Assembly (NCBI RefSeq): GCF_030408035.1
Contig: NZ_JASDCF010000027.1
Coordinates: 1-42,846, forward strand
Direction: 5' to 3'
DNA: 42,846 nt
Source of the DNA: Psychrobacter sp. APC 3426
Lineage (GTDB): Bacteria; Pseudomonadota; Gammaproteobacteria; Pseudomonadales; Moraxellaceae
Shown here: piece by piece, positions 35,189 to 42,846 of the stretch
Position numbering within the stretch: position 1 is the first letter of the stretch
Layout of the letters: the number at the start of each line of letters is the position of its first letter
Notes under the pieces: model-generated
Told to the model about the DNA's origin: nothing
Database searches by the model: none
Seen by the model: the letters and a program-made list of their open reading frames with translations, nothing else
Program-made: the position numbers and the translations under genes

Positions 35189-35754
35189 ACGTTACTCGAA
35201 TAAGAGCTCCTCAACTAAAACCCAATATAGTTTTAAAACTAGCAAGCTTAATACTAGCGTGTCTGCTTAACATGACGGCAAACGCAGCTATTGACGTATA
35301 CGATTTTGACTCACCACAGCAAGAAGCTCAGTATCGTGGATTAATAGAAGAGTTTCGCTGCCCAAAATGCCAAAATCAAAACCTTGCAGCCTCTGATGCA
35401 CCGATTGCACAGGATCTAAAGCAAAAAGTCTATGATTTAATTAAAGATAGACGTAGTGATGCTGAAATACGCGTCTATATGCAAGAGCGCTACGGTGACT
35501 TTATTAGCTACAAGCCGCCTATGCGACCATCAACATGGATCCTATGGTTTTTTCCACCACTATTATTGCTCGTCTTAATTATTGGTTGGTTTTGGCAAAG
35601 TAAGCGTCGCCAAGTTGTTGCCCGTGGTCAAAGCGGCGTCACAGTGAACAGTACTGCTGCCTTGACCTCTACGGAAAAGGCTGAGCTTGATCGTCTATTA
35701 TCGCAAGCTGAGAGTGTCGACCACGACATTACTAGCCTAGAGGACAAAAAATGA
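35185..35754 (+). CDS. ccmH: Cytochrome c maturation protein CcmH
   Basis: 189 residues from ATG 35185, which overlaps the ccmG stop (ATGA); an ATG two codons earlier is also possible. A signal peptide (up to NMTANA) is followed by EFRCPKCQNQNLAASDAPIA, the redox-active RCxxC motif of CcmH, and a membrane anchor (WILWFFPPLLLLVLIIGWFW). It handles apocytochrome thiols together with CcmG and CcmF. It is the short form, with CcmI as a separate gene. Confidence 0.93.
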   Translation: MNVTRIRAPQLKPNIVLKLASLILACLLNMTANAAIDVYDFDSPQQEAQYRGLIEEFRCPKCQNQNLAASDAPIAQDLKQKVYDLIKDRRSDAEIRVYMQERYGDFISYKPPMRPSTWILWFFPPLLLLVLIIGWFWQSKRRQVVARGQSGVTVNSTAALTSTEKAELDRLLSQAESVDHDITSLEDKK

Positions 35755-37031
35755 CTCTATTTTCTACTTTTGGCTTATTTGTAACTCTAAGCTTGCTGAT
35801 TGCTCTTATATTTGCGCTGATTGCTATTATGCCATGGCTACGAGCACCGCGTTTGCAGTCCAAACCAATAGACAATCAACTGCTAGATATTAATGTTGCA
35901 GTATTTCGCGAACGTTTAGCTGAGCTACAAACAGATAAAGACAGCGGTACTATTAATAATAGCCATTATCAAAATCAAAAGCTGGAACTGGAGCGTCAGC
36001 TATTAGATGTGCAGCGTCAGATAACACCTATGGTCACCCCTGATGTCAAAAGCCGTTTAATTGTCGCAGCTTGGATCCCAATATTGGCTGCAATGGCGTA
36101 TTTACTAATAGGCAATCGTACGCCCGTGTTTGATTTGTGGACAGCTGAGGACAAAGTAGGACAAGTGGCTGACGACCTATTGACAGCTAAAATTGACAAG
36201 CCGCCATCATGGGCGTTTGAAGATGGTCGTCAACTGATTAGCGCCATGCAAACCAATGTTCATCGTAATGCTGATGATCCTAATCGCTGGATGCGCCTAT
36301 CCGAGCTTTTCTTATCTATGGAGGCAACTGATTCTGCGCTGGAAGCCTTATCTCGTGCCTATCGTTTAGCTCCTGAAAATGAAGAAATCGCCACCACTTA
36401 TGCTCAGACTAGCTTTTTCGTTAATGAAGGTCAGTTAGACGCCAATATTCGCCGTGTATTACAAGCTATATTAGCTAAGAATCCGCAGCATGAACGGGCT
36501 CAAATGCTCATGGCAATGGGTGAGACTCGTAGTAGTAACTTTGCCCAAGCGCAAGGTTGGATTAAACGCTTACAAGGCAGCATTGTGGCCAAACCAGGTG
36601 ATCATACTAAAGCTTTAGCAAGCTTAGATGAGTTAAGCAACTACGTTAGCACGCAAGAAAAGCAAGCGCTAGAAGGTATTGACGTGACAGTGAAAATTAA
36701 CGCTAATTTATTACCGTTAGTGAAAGCTGATGATGTGTTGTTTGTTGCGATACGTGACGTTAAAGGAGGTCCACCGTTTGCCGCCAAACGTTTACCCATT
36801 AGTATTATCAAGCAAGGTGAGGCTAGTATCCGCTTAAGCAATCTTGATGCGATGATGCCAGATCGCACGTTAAATTCAGCTCGTAGTGACAAAACTCAGT
36901 TAGCAGTCGTTGCTCGTATTAGTCATAGCGGTAATGCCATAGCAGAGTCAGGCGACTTATCGGGTAATCCTATAGTGATTAGCGCTGAACAGACTCAGGT
37001 TAATGTTGAAATCAATCAACAGATTCCCTAA
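35751..37031 (+). CDS. ccmI: Apocytochrome c chaperone CcmI
   Basis: 426 residues. Two N-terminal helices anchor it, with FRERLAELQTDKDSGTI in the loop between them, a hallmark of CcmI. A TPR region follows (RWMRLSELFLSMEATDSALE and later AYRLAPENEEIATTYAQ), then a C-terminal beta-rich part. It holds the apocytochrome C-terminus for haem ligation. It overlaps ccmH by 4 bp (ATGA), so ccmF-G-H-I form one operon. Confidence 0.92.
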   Translation: MTLFSTFGLFVTLSLLIALIFALIAIMPWLRAPRLQSKPIDNQLLDINVAVFRERLAELQTDKDSGTINNSHYQNQKLELERQLLDVQRQITPMVTPDVKSRLIVAAWIPILAAMAYLLIGNRTPVFDLWTAEDKVGQVADDLLTAKIDKPPSWAFEDGRQLISAMQTNVHRNADDPNRWMRLSELFLSMEATDSALEALSRAYRLAPENEEIATTYAQTSFFVNEGQLDANIRRVLQAILAKNPQHERAQMLMAMGETRSSNFAQAQGWIKRLQGSIVAKPGDHTKALASLDELSNYVSTQEKQALEGIDVTVKINANLLPLVKADDVLFVAIRDVKGGPPFAAKRLPISIIKQGEASIRLSNLDAMMPDRTLNSARSDKTQLAVVARISHSGNAIAESGDLSGNPIVISAEQTQVNVEINQQIP

Positions 37032-37172
37032 TAAAAAATTATTACCGTAAGTTTCATAACACCAGAGCGGTAAGTGGAGCCGTTTATAAAAGTGGCGCGA
37101 TTAATAGTCGTATACCAAAAACATATACGTTTAACATTGTTCATTGTATAAACACAGATAAAGAAAACAACT

Positions 37173-37880
37173 ATGACTGAATCTACCGACAGATTAGATA
37201 GTACTAAATTGAATAGCGTTGAATCGGCTAGTACTAATATTGCTGACAATAAAGTACCTATAGCTGTGAGTAGTACTCATCAATCGATTGACTCTAAAAC
37301 CATGAATCATACGCCTAAAGCTATGTACGTGACTTCAGGCAACTCGATAACACCTAAAGGTAAGTTGGATAAAATGCCAAAAATGGTTGCCAATGGCAGT
37401 CGCGCTTTTATCTGGTATTTGTTGGCGATAATGGTGTTAATACTTGATCAATGGACTAAGTGGTTGGCCCAAACCAAATTAGCGTTCAATGACCCCGTAC
37501 CGGTCATTGAACCATTTCTCAACTGGACACTCGCTTATAACTATGGGGCAGCATTTAGCTTTTTAGCCGACGCTGGCGGTTGGCAGAAATGGTTTTTCTC
37601 AGGCTTAGCTTTTGTAATGGCTATCTTTTTAACGATTTATTTAATCAAAGCGCCACGTACAGCCAAGCTATTGTCTATGGGGTTGGCCTTAGTGCTTGGC
37701 GGTGCGATTGGCAACTTAATCGATCGTTTAAGAATTGGCAAAGTGGTTGACTTTATCCATGTGCATTATGCTGATGTCTGGAATTATCCTATTTTCAATG
37801 TTGCAGATATAGGTGTCTGTGTCGGTGTAGCGTTGATTATAATTGATATGATATTTTTGGAAAGTAAGCGTAATGAATAA
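37173..37880 (+). CDS. lspA: Lipoprotein signal peptidase (signal peptidase II)
   Basis: 235 residues. About 75 N-terminal residues are polar, Ser/Thr/Lys rich and not part of the family; a start at an internal Met near residue 65-70 (MPKMVANGSR) would give the usual ~165. The four-helix core has DQWTKW, NYGAAFSF, GNLIDR, VVDF (Asp193) and FNVAD (Asp212). The last two Asp are the aspartyl-protease pair. LspA removes the signal peptide in front of the lipidated Cys. lspA commonly travels with cadA in metal-resistance loci; here ccmFGHI lies between them. Lnt and lipoproteins are also on this plasmid. Confidence 0.93.
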   Translation: MTESTDRLDSTKLNSVESASTNIADNKVPIAVSSTHQSIDSKTMNHTPKAMYVTSGNSITPKGKLDKMPKMVANGSRAFIWYLLAIMVLILDQWTKWLAQTKLAFNDPVPVIEPFLNWTLAYNYGAAFSFLADAGGWQKWFFSGLAFVMAIFLTIYLIKAPRTAKLLSMGLALVLGGAIGNLIDRLRIGKVVDFIHVHYADVWNYPIFNVADIGVCVGVALIIIDMIFLESKRNE

Positions 37881-38067
37881 ACAAGTGAATATTGATCAGT
37901 ACAAATAAAAAGAACTAGCGTCATAGCTGCTCTATACGGAAAGATACTTTTTATACTCAAGTGTGTTTATAAAAATGCGAACTGGAAGGTGATATATGAT
38001 TAATACAAATACTCTCTCATTCTATATCCCAAAACCCAATGCATAATTGTATGCGAGTGAACGCAGG

Positions 38068-38181
38068 ATGATTTTGAAGTGGCTAGACGAAGGCGTGACG
38101 TGCTAAGTGGTAGATGACAAAAACCAGTACTTCAAAGCTCTGGACAGGGCCATTATTATAAAGACATTGAATACCGCCTAA
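38068..38181 (+). pseudogene. Short broken ORF
   Basis: From ATG 38068 (with GCAGGA upstream) the frame reads MILKWLDEGVTC, stop, then VVDDKNQYFKALDRAIIIKT and LNTA before the final stop. A single TAA (38104-38106) interrupts an otherwise protein-like 37-codon frame. It looks like the tail of a lost gene; the family is unknown. The rest of 37881-38213 shows nothing further. Confidence 0.3.
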
Positions 38182-38213
38182 ATTATTTATTGAAATAACA
38201 AAAGGATAATATA

Positions 38214-38576
38214 GTGTCACATGCTCAGCTAACTATCAAACAAATACATAATCTTAGAAAAAAACAAAGTGCCGCATTAAAAAGCCTTACCATTATAGGC
38301 TACCTAGAAGGCACCTCTTTCTTATTATTGCTCTGTATCGCCATGCCACTAAAATATATGCTGGACATTCCAGAAGGTGTGAAATACATCGGTATGGCAC
38401 ACGGTATATTGTTTATTACCTATATCATAATACTTATAGGCTCAGCTATCAAAATGAAAATGCCTCTTTGGGCAATACCTGCGGGCGTACTCGGCTCACT
38501 CTTACCTTTTGGCCCGTTTATATTCGATCATTTACTAAAAAAGAATTTACAGGAAAGTGTAAGTAAAGAAGCCTAG
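38214..38576 (+). CDS. DUF3817-family small membrane protein
   Basis: 120 residues with a GTG start (AAAGGA 8 bases upstream; no in-frame ATG nearby). Three hydrophobic helices: ALKSLTIIGYLEGTSFLLLL, then MAHGILFITYIIILIGSAIK, then IPAGVLGSLLPFGPFIFDHL. The GxLEGxSxLLL start and the HGxLF motif are typical of DUF3817 (integral membrane proteins of unknown function). It is single-gene, between remnants and the recombinase element. No functional link to neighbours is evident. Confidence 0.8.
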   Translation: MSHAQLTIKQIHNLRKKQSAALKSLTIIGYLEGTSFLLLLCIAMPLKYMLDIPEGVKYIGMAHGILFITYIIILIGSAIKMKMPLWAIPAGVLGSLLPFGPFIFDHLLKKNLQESVSKEA

Positions 38577-38844
38577 AACAAGCCCTGCTGCAAATGCTAC
38601 AAACGTACCTTATTACTCAAGATTATTTTTCCTAACTAAATCACAAGCCGCCATCACTCATCATGGCGACAAATGAATAACATTGAGCAGAAATTAATCA
38701 CAATAAAATTTTAATTCAGACCCAGTATGAATAATCTAACACTCTAGTCACTTTTCGAACTTATCTTACATACTATCGACAAACCCGTATTGTTTAAAAG
38801 CTAAACAGGTTTTGTCATCCGCGATGGATTTCCTATTATCCTAG

Positions 38845-38929
38845 GGTATACCCCAAGGGAACCAGCTATTTTACCCTCTAAACCTATTAACAGACCACTT
38901 AAAACAGACTGCTATAATGGAACCACTTA
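38845..38929 (+). repeat. Left nested inverted repeats of the recombinase element
   Basis: Outer arm GGTATACCCCAAGGGAACCA (38845-38864) pairs with 39647-39666 (17 of 20). The inner arm AGACTGCTATAATGG..CACTTA (38906-38929) pairs with 39582-39605 (22 of 24). The inner arm contains a TATAAT. Similar sequence precedes the decayed copy (4203-4309). 38577-38844 shows no gene. Confidence 0.75.
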
Positions 38930-38951
38930 TAACAGACTATTTTAGGTGTTT

Positions 38952-39584
38952 ATGTTTATCAGAGCGTATCTTAGAGCGTCTACCAAAGAACAAGACGCTA
39001 AGCGTGCCAAAAGCGAACTCATAGCATTTGCCAACGATCATGGCCACAAAATTGCTGCCTTCTATATCGAAAACGAATCAGGAGCTATCTTGGTGCGACC
39101 CAAGCTTATGCAACTGATTGAAGACGCTCATAAGGGCGATGTTATCTTAGTTGAGCAGATTGATCGCTTGGCACGTTTGAACCAAGCTGATTGGGATACG
39201 CTTAAAAGAATGCTATCAGAAAAAAAACTCTCTATCGTATCAAAAGAGCTGCCGACCTCATATATGGCGCTTCAACCTGAAAGCAGCACTGAATTTATGA
39301 GCAGTGTATTGCAGGCCATTAATTCAATGATGCTGGATATGCTCGCAGCCATTGCTCGAAAAGATTATGAGGATCGCCGTAACCGTCAGATGCAAGGTAT
39401 AGCTCGTGCTAAAGCAGAAGGTAAGTATGCCGGTCGTAGAAAGGATACGGAAAAGCGTAAGATCATCACTAGTCTGCTCAAATCAGGTCATAGCTATTCT
39501 GATATTCAAAAAATGACCAAGTGCTCACGGCATCTGATCGCTGATGTAGCCAAGGAAAGACCGAAGATGCTCAGTACTCATTAA
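38952..39584 (+). CDS. Serine recombinase, intact copy inside nested inverted repeats
   Basis: 210 residues from ATG 38952; a GTG two codons earlier is possible. The N-terminal MFIRAYLRASTKEQ holds catalytic Ser10, followed by LVEQIDRLARLNQADWDTLK and the long helix region EFMSSVLQAINSMMLDMLAA. The C-terminal DNA-binding part contains GRRKDTEKRKIITSLLKSGH and HTH-like SYSDIQKMTKCSRHLIADVA. Fully intact. The stop codon TAA is itself the first three bases of the right inner repeat. It is either an invertase/resolvase with its crossover sites around it, or a minimal mobile element carrying only a recombinase. The decayed paralogue at 3612 shows the unit has been copied. Confidence 0.92.
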   Translation: MFIRAYLRASTKEQDAKRAKSELIAFANDHGHKIAAFYIENESGAILVRPKLMQLIEDAHKGDVILVEQIDRLARLNQADWDTLKRMLSEKKLSIVSKELPTSYMALQPESSTEFMSSVLQAINSMMLDMLAAIARKDYEDRRNRQMQGIARAKAEGKYAGRRKDTEKRKIITSLLKSGHSYSDIQKMTKCSRHLIADVAKERPKMLSTH

Positions 39585-39666
39585 GTGGTTCCACTACAGC
39601 AGTCTACTATGAGTAGTCTATTAATTGATTAATGAGCCTTTTCAGATGGTTCCGCTGGGATATACC
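39582..39666 (-). repeat. Right nested inverted repeats of the recombinase element
   Basis: The inner arm 39582-39605 begins at the stop codon; the outer arm TGGTTCCGCTGGGATATACC is at 39647-39666. Between them lies TTAATTGATTAATGAGCC, which recurs inverted upstream of the decayed copy near 4265-4280. With the left arms they frame an 822-bp unit. Confidence 0.75.
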
Positions 39667-39721
39667 TGTAGAAACCTTTGCAGATTGAATGATCTCTAGT
39701 TACATAGGACTTAGGAATGCA

Positions 39722-40162
39722 TCACACTGACCAGAAAAACCGATACTTTTCTTTATTAATTGCACCTAGCTTTTGATAAAATTTAATGGCAGAAAGGTTG
39801 TCTTTTGGTGTTTGCCACTGGATCGTATTTATATTATTTTCTTGTGAAAAAAGTTTAATCTTTTGCATTAACTCCATACCAATTCCTTGGCCTCTAGTTT
39901 CCTCATTCAAGTATAAGCAGTCAAGGTATAGATACCAGTCCATGTCCCAAGTTGAAAACTGTTTTATTACTGACATATAACCCATTAGCTTGTTATTTGA
40001 TTCCACAACGAAGATGGTTAGTGGAAGTGACTCTAAACTACCTAACTGTTGATGCTGTTTAGATAACACAAGTTCATGACCCTCGAAATGAGCATGATCT
40101 TTCATCAATAATAATAGAAATTCATGATCTTTGACTTGCGCTACACGAATACAGTATTCCAT
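39722..40162 (-). CDS. GNAT-family N-acetyltransferase
   Basis: 146 residues. The acetyl-CoA pyrophosphate loop ETRGQGIGMELMQ is the GNAT motif A, preceded by the beta strands FVVESNNKLMGYMSVI and LYLDCLYLNE. The C-terminal NLSAIKFYQKLGA is motif B. It transfers acetyl from acetyl-CoA to an amine; the substrate is unknown, and the sequence is not a recognisable aminoglycoside acetyltransferase. It is downstream of the rhodanese gene on the same strand, with a 185-base gap and a hairpin between. Confidence 0.88.
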   Translation of the reverse strand: MEYCIRVAQVKDHEFLLLLMKDHAHFEGHELVLSKQHQQLGSLESLPLTIFVVESNNKLMGYMSVIKQFSTWDMDWYLYLDCLYLNEETRGQGIGMELMQKIKLFSQENNINTIQWQTPKDNLSAIKFYQKLGAINKEKYRFFWSV

Positions 40163-40304
40163 ATTAACTCCTAAAGTACTTATTTACTCATAGAATCCAG
40201 ATTTTGGCGTACGATTAAAGCTCTTTGATTTTATTTGTATGGACAGTATATTCAATAAAACAAATAACTATATAAATTGCCAATTTTTAGAGTGTATAAG
40301 TATA

Positions 40305-40331
40305 GCAACCACTACTATTAGCAGTGGTTGC
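40305..40331. terminator. Hairpin after the rhodanese gene
   Basis: GCAACCACT / AGTGGTTGC, 9-bp stem and 9-base loop, 17 bases past the rhodanese stop. No strong T tract, so efficiency is uncertain. Confidence 0.5.
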
Positions 40332-40347
40332 ACTAAGATATTTATTG

Positions 40348-40770
40348 CTATTTTTGAATTTCAGTCACCCGACGGTTAACAGGGTATCGTTCAAAATCTT
40401 CCCAGTAATGAATTCCACCGATCATTTCTTTTACAGCAAATCCCAGTGCTGATATTTTTAATCCTGCTTTAGTCGCGCCATTACAACCAGGACCCCAGCA
40501 ATAAACAACAAACAAAGTGTCTTTGTCGTACATTGCAAATGACTCACTATTAATTTCACTGTGAGGCATACTTACAGCGGTTATTGCATGGCTTTTATCA
40601 AAAGCCTCTCTAGAACGTACGTCTAATAATATATAGTTTTTAGTTTGCTCTTTGATATCCGCGTAAACATCTGAACAATCGGTTTCGCAAGCTAGTTTAG
40701 TCGCAAAAAATTCGTTTGATTGTTGAGTGAGAGCAGCTTGGTAAGAAAATGCATTGCTATTGTTAGGCAT
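40348..40770 (-). CDS. Rhodanese-like sulfurtransferase
   Basis: 140 residues, single rhodanese domain: YILLDVRSREAFDKSHAITA, then VVYCWGPGCNGATKAG with the catalytic Cys91 and a second Cys96, then GGIHYWED. These proteins carry persulfide sulfur or sense it. The active-site loop CWGPGC is unusual but complete. It is divergent from the LysR gene, so it is probably its regulatory target. Two further Cys (ETDCSDV, KLACE) lie near the N-terminus. Confidence 0.9.
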   Translation of the reverse strand: MPNNSNAFSYQAALTQQSNEFFATKLACETDCSDVYADIKEQTKNYILLDVRSREAFDKSHAITAVSMPHSEINSESFAMYDKDTLFVVYCWGPGCNGATKAGLKISALGFAVKEMIGGIHYWEDFERYPVNRRVTEIQK

Positions 40771-40988
40771 AAATATTCCTCGTATTATTCGTTGTGTGGG
40801 ACTGAATCATACTGTTCGTCTTCAGTGAAGCTAAATTAGCGCAATTTGATTTAATTCAAAATTCATGATTTCTGAAGGCAGTGTTCAATAATTATGAATG
40901 GTGGAATAATGAAGTAGGTATTAAATTTGCCTTTATACTGACTGAGAATACGATCCTGTATTCTTTGAATTGATTGAGGAAATTGACA

Positions 40989-41858
40989 TTGGAATTTTAC
41001 CATTTACGCTCTTTTGTTGCCGTTGCTCAAACAGGCAATTTAACTAAAGCAGCAAAACGTTTGTATACAACACCTCCAGCGATAAGTGCTCATATTAAAA
41101 CGCTTGAGGAAGAACTCTCAACCCCTTTATTTATCCGATCCCATAAAGGCATGTCTTTAACTGATAAAGGTCAAGCTCTATTAGAAAAAGCACAAATCAC
41201 CCTAGATAGTGCTCTTGATCTAGTAAATTTAGCGGCTAATAACCAACATGAAATAATAGGAACATTCCGCCTAGGTATTAACTTAACTGCAAAGCAGATA
41301 AAGCTTCATGAGTTAGCCGAGAATCTACAAGAAAACTGTCCAGGTATTAGCTTGGATATTCACCAACAATCAACTGGAAAAACCCTTAATAACATTAAAG
41401 AAAATCGACTAGATGGTGGTTATATTTTTGGTGAGATTCCCGATGACTTTATTAGCGTAGCAGTTATGGAACAACAAATAACGACTATTGCACCAACAAC
41501 ACTTGATTGCAGTAAAATACTAACACAAGCAGATCTAAGTACGCAGCAGTGGATAATGATGGGCGACTATTGCCCTTTTGATACATTTTTAAAAAGAAAG
41601 CTAGGTAGTGGCGTACCCTCTGTATTAAAAACCAGTGATGACGGTACTCGATTAGAACTGGTAAAAAGCGGTCTAGGTCTGAGTTTTCTCGAAATGGAAG
41701 AAGCAATTCTGGCTGAGAAAAACAACAATATTAAAATCATATCGACATTAAATTTTTTTACTACATTACATTTTGTTGTAGCTAAAAGTAGAGTGGAGGA
41801 ACCAGTAATAAACGCTCTATTGCAGGAAATTAGAATATTATGGGGTATAAAAATTTAG
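40989..41858 (+). CDS. LysR-family transcriptional regulator
   Basis: 289 residues with a TTG start at 40989. This matches the usual LysR beginning (EFYHLRSFVAVAQTGNLTKA) and lies 8 bases after TGAGGA; further TTG codons at 40974 and 40983 are in frame. The HTH is KAAKRLYTTPPAISAHIKTL. The effector domain runs from about residue 90. It is divergent from the rhodanese gene, the classic arrangement for control of the neighbouring operon, here rhodanese and perhaps GNAT. The inducer is unknown. Confidence 0.92.
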   Translation: MEFYHLRSFVAVAQTGNLTKAAKRLYTTPPAISAHIKTLEEELSTPLFIRSHKGMSLTDKGQALLEKAQITLDSALDLVNLAANNQHEIIGTFRLGINLTAKQIKLHELAENLQENCPGISLDIHQQSTGKTLNNIKENRLDGGYIFGEIPDDFISVAVMEQQITTIAPTTLDCSKILTQADLSTQQWIMMGDYCPFDTFLKRKLGSGVPSVLKTSDDGTRLELVKSGLGLSFLEMEEAILAEKNNNIKIISTLNFFTTLHFVVAKSRVEEPVINALLQEIRILWGIKI

Positions 41859-42008
41859 TGTGAATGTTGAAAGTCTCGTATTAATTAGATTATGACAAAT
41901 GATTTTAAGCAAAAAAAAGTCATCGAGCCGAGTGCTCTAAAGCATATCTGCTACCATGGCATCAACGCACAAATGTAAATCCAAAAATTCCCTTAGTAGA
42001 GATACGCC

Positions 42009-42846
42009 ATGACCTTTCCGAATACCTCAATAATACGTAAATCAACCATATTTTTAGCAGCAGCGATGCTTTCTGTCTCAGCTATGGCAGCAGATTTTAA
42101 CCAGATCCAACGTTTGGCTAACCAAGGGATGGCTGAGGCTCAAGCTAGGCTTGGTCTGATGTATGACAAAGGCGAAGGTGTGCGTCAAGATTCTGCTAAG
42201 GCAAGACAGTGGTATGAAAAAGCCGCCATCCAAGGGAATTCTAGTGCTCAATTCATTCTAGGATGGATGTACTACAAAGGCGAAGGCGTGCCTCAGGATT
42301 ACGGCAAGGCAGTTGAGTGGTATACAAAAGCTGCTAACCAAGGGGATGCTCAAGCCCAATACAATCTTGGTGTGATGTACACCAAAGGCAATGGCGTGCG
42401 TCAGGACTATGCCAAAGCAGCTCAGTGGTATGAAAAAGCTGCCAATCAAGGGGTGCCTGATGCTCAAGCTATCCTTGGTGTGATGTACTTCCAAGGCAAT
42501 GGCGTGCGTCAGGACTATGCCAAAGCAGCTCAGTGGTATGAAAAAGCTGCCAATCAAGGGGTGCCTGATGCTCAAAATAGTATTGGGTTGATGTACTTCC
42601 AAGGCAATGGCGTGCGTCAGGACTATGCCAAAGCAGCTCAATGGTATGAAAAAGCTGCTAATCAAGGGGTGCCTGATGCTCAAGCTATCCTTGGTGCAAT
42701 GTACTACGAAGGCTTGGGTGTGCGTCAGGACTATGCCAAAGCAGCTCAGTGGTATGAAAAAGCTGCCAATCAAGGGGTGCCTGATGCTCAAAATAGTATT
42801 GGGTTGATGTATTACAAAGGCTTGGGTGTGCGTCAGGACTATGCCA
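42009..42846 (+). CDS. Sel1-repeat secreted protein, N-terminal part (continues at base 1)
   Basis: ATG 42009 opens a signal peptide (RKSTIFLAAAMLSVSAMA, cleaved before ADFNQ). Consecutive 36-residue Sel1 repeats follow, from MAEAQARLGLMYDKGEGVRQ onward. The later ones become nearly identical (VRQDYAKAAQWYEKAANQGV with PDAQ), showing recent unit duplication. The frame continues across the circular join into 1-318. It is periplasmic or secreted, and Sel1 arrays are usually protein-binding scaffolds. The 150 bases before it hold no clear gene. The exact repeat number is uncertain because of the assembly overlap. Confidence 0.88.
   Translation, partial: MTFPNTSIIRKSTIFLAAAMLSVSAMAADFNQIQRLANQGMAEAQARLGLMYDKGEGVRQDSAKARQWYEKAAIQGNSSAQFILGWMYYKGEGVPQDYGKAVEWYTKAANQGDAQAQYNLGVMYTKGNGVRQDYAKAAQWYEKAANQGVPDAQAILGVMYFQGNGVRQDYAKAAQWYEKAANQGVPDAQNSIGLMYFQGNGVRQDYAKAAQWYEKAANQGVPDAQAILGAMYYEGLGVRQDYAKAAQWYEKAANQGVPDAQNSIGLMYYKGLGVRQDYA
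42720..42846. repeat. Terminal overlap, identical to 1-127
   Basis: Second copy of the 127-base end overlap; remove one copy when closing the circle. Confidence 0.85.

Noticed and set aside
42258..42791. Long minus-strand ORF rich in repeated IRHPLI/FFIPLSCFGIV
   Set aside because: It is the mirror of the Sel1 repeats on the plus strand; its repetition comes from the coding repeat.

Overview
The window reads as one complete circular plasmid of about 42.7 kb. Its last 127 bases (42720-42846) repeat its first 127 bases exactly, and the reading frame of a Sel1-repeat gene runs straight through that join, so one copy is an assembly overlap. Moderate-to-low GC, the Moraxellaceae-like Rep_3 initiator, ParA/RHH and KfrA backbone, and the general look of the proteins suggest Psychrobacter or a close relative. 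This host call is inference; there is no rRNA or tRNA.

Backbone (about 15.0-22.9 kb): parA plus a ribbon-helix-helix partner (minus strand) behind a ten-copy 8-bp array; a small HTH regulator; an unknown 91-aa gene with two operators around a consensus promoter; a mobilisation block (small accessory protein, oriT-like region, MobA/MobL relaxase with a second coiled-coil gene nested in another frame); an origin with a DnaA box and four 20-bp iterons; the Rep_3 initiator; brnA with a deleted brnT; and kfrA with an 18-bp palindromic operator. There is no type IV secretion system, so the plasmid looks mobilisable but not self-transmissible.

Defence (about 8.1-14.8 kb, minus strand): an overlapping type I hsdMSR operon with a HEPN/Abi-like gene downstream. 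The block is bracketed by copies of TTTTGTGTAACTT. HsdS carries three 12-bp TAEL-type spacer repeats.

Metal and envelope region (about 24.3-37.9 kb): czcD-type zinc exporter, lnt, a DUF411 lipoprotein, a secreted CHAP protein, cadR and cadA with a classic 19-bp-spacer MerR promoter, ccmFGHI, and lspA. The plasmid therefore carries both metal efflux and its own copies of late lipoprotein-maturation and haem-ligation enzymes, and it also encodes lipoproteins. A second CDF exporter, fused to a heavy-metal-associated domain, lies at 6.9 kb.

Other cargo: a Fic AMPylase-type protein, a lipoprotein, a PAP2 phosphatase, a CsbD-like protein, DUF3817, a GNAT / rhodanese / LysR cluster, and the Sel1-repeat protein. 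Three serine-recombinase genes are present: one distinct, one intact between nested inverted repeats, and one decayed copy of the latter abutting a 16-copy 8-bp array. Remnants include an IS3-family orfA and several broken ORFs.

No unambiguous new system is proven here. The best candidates are the nested mobilisation gene with stop-start coupling, the recombinase flanked by nested inverted repeats, the two related 8-bp arrays, and the pairing of metal efflux with envelope-biogenesis genes.
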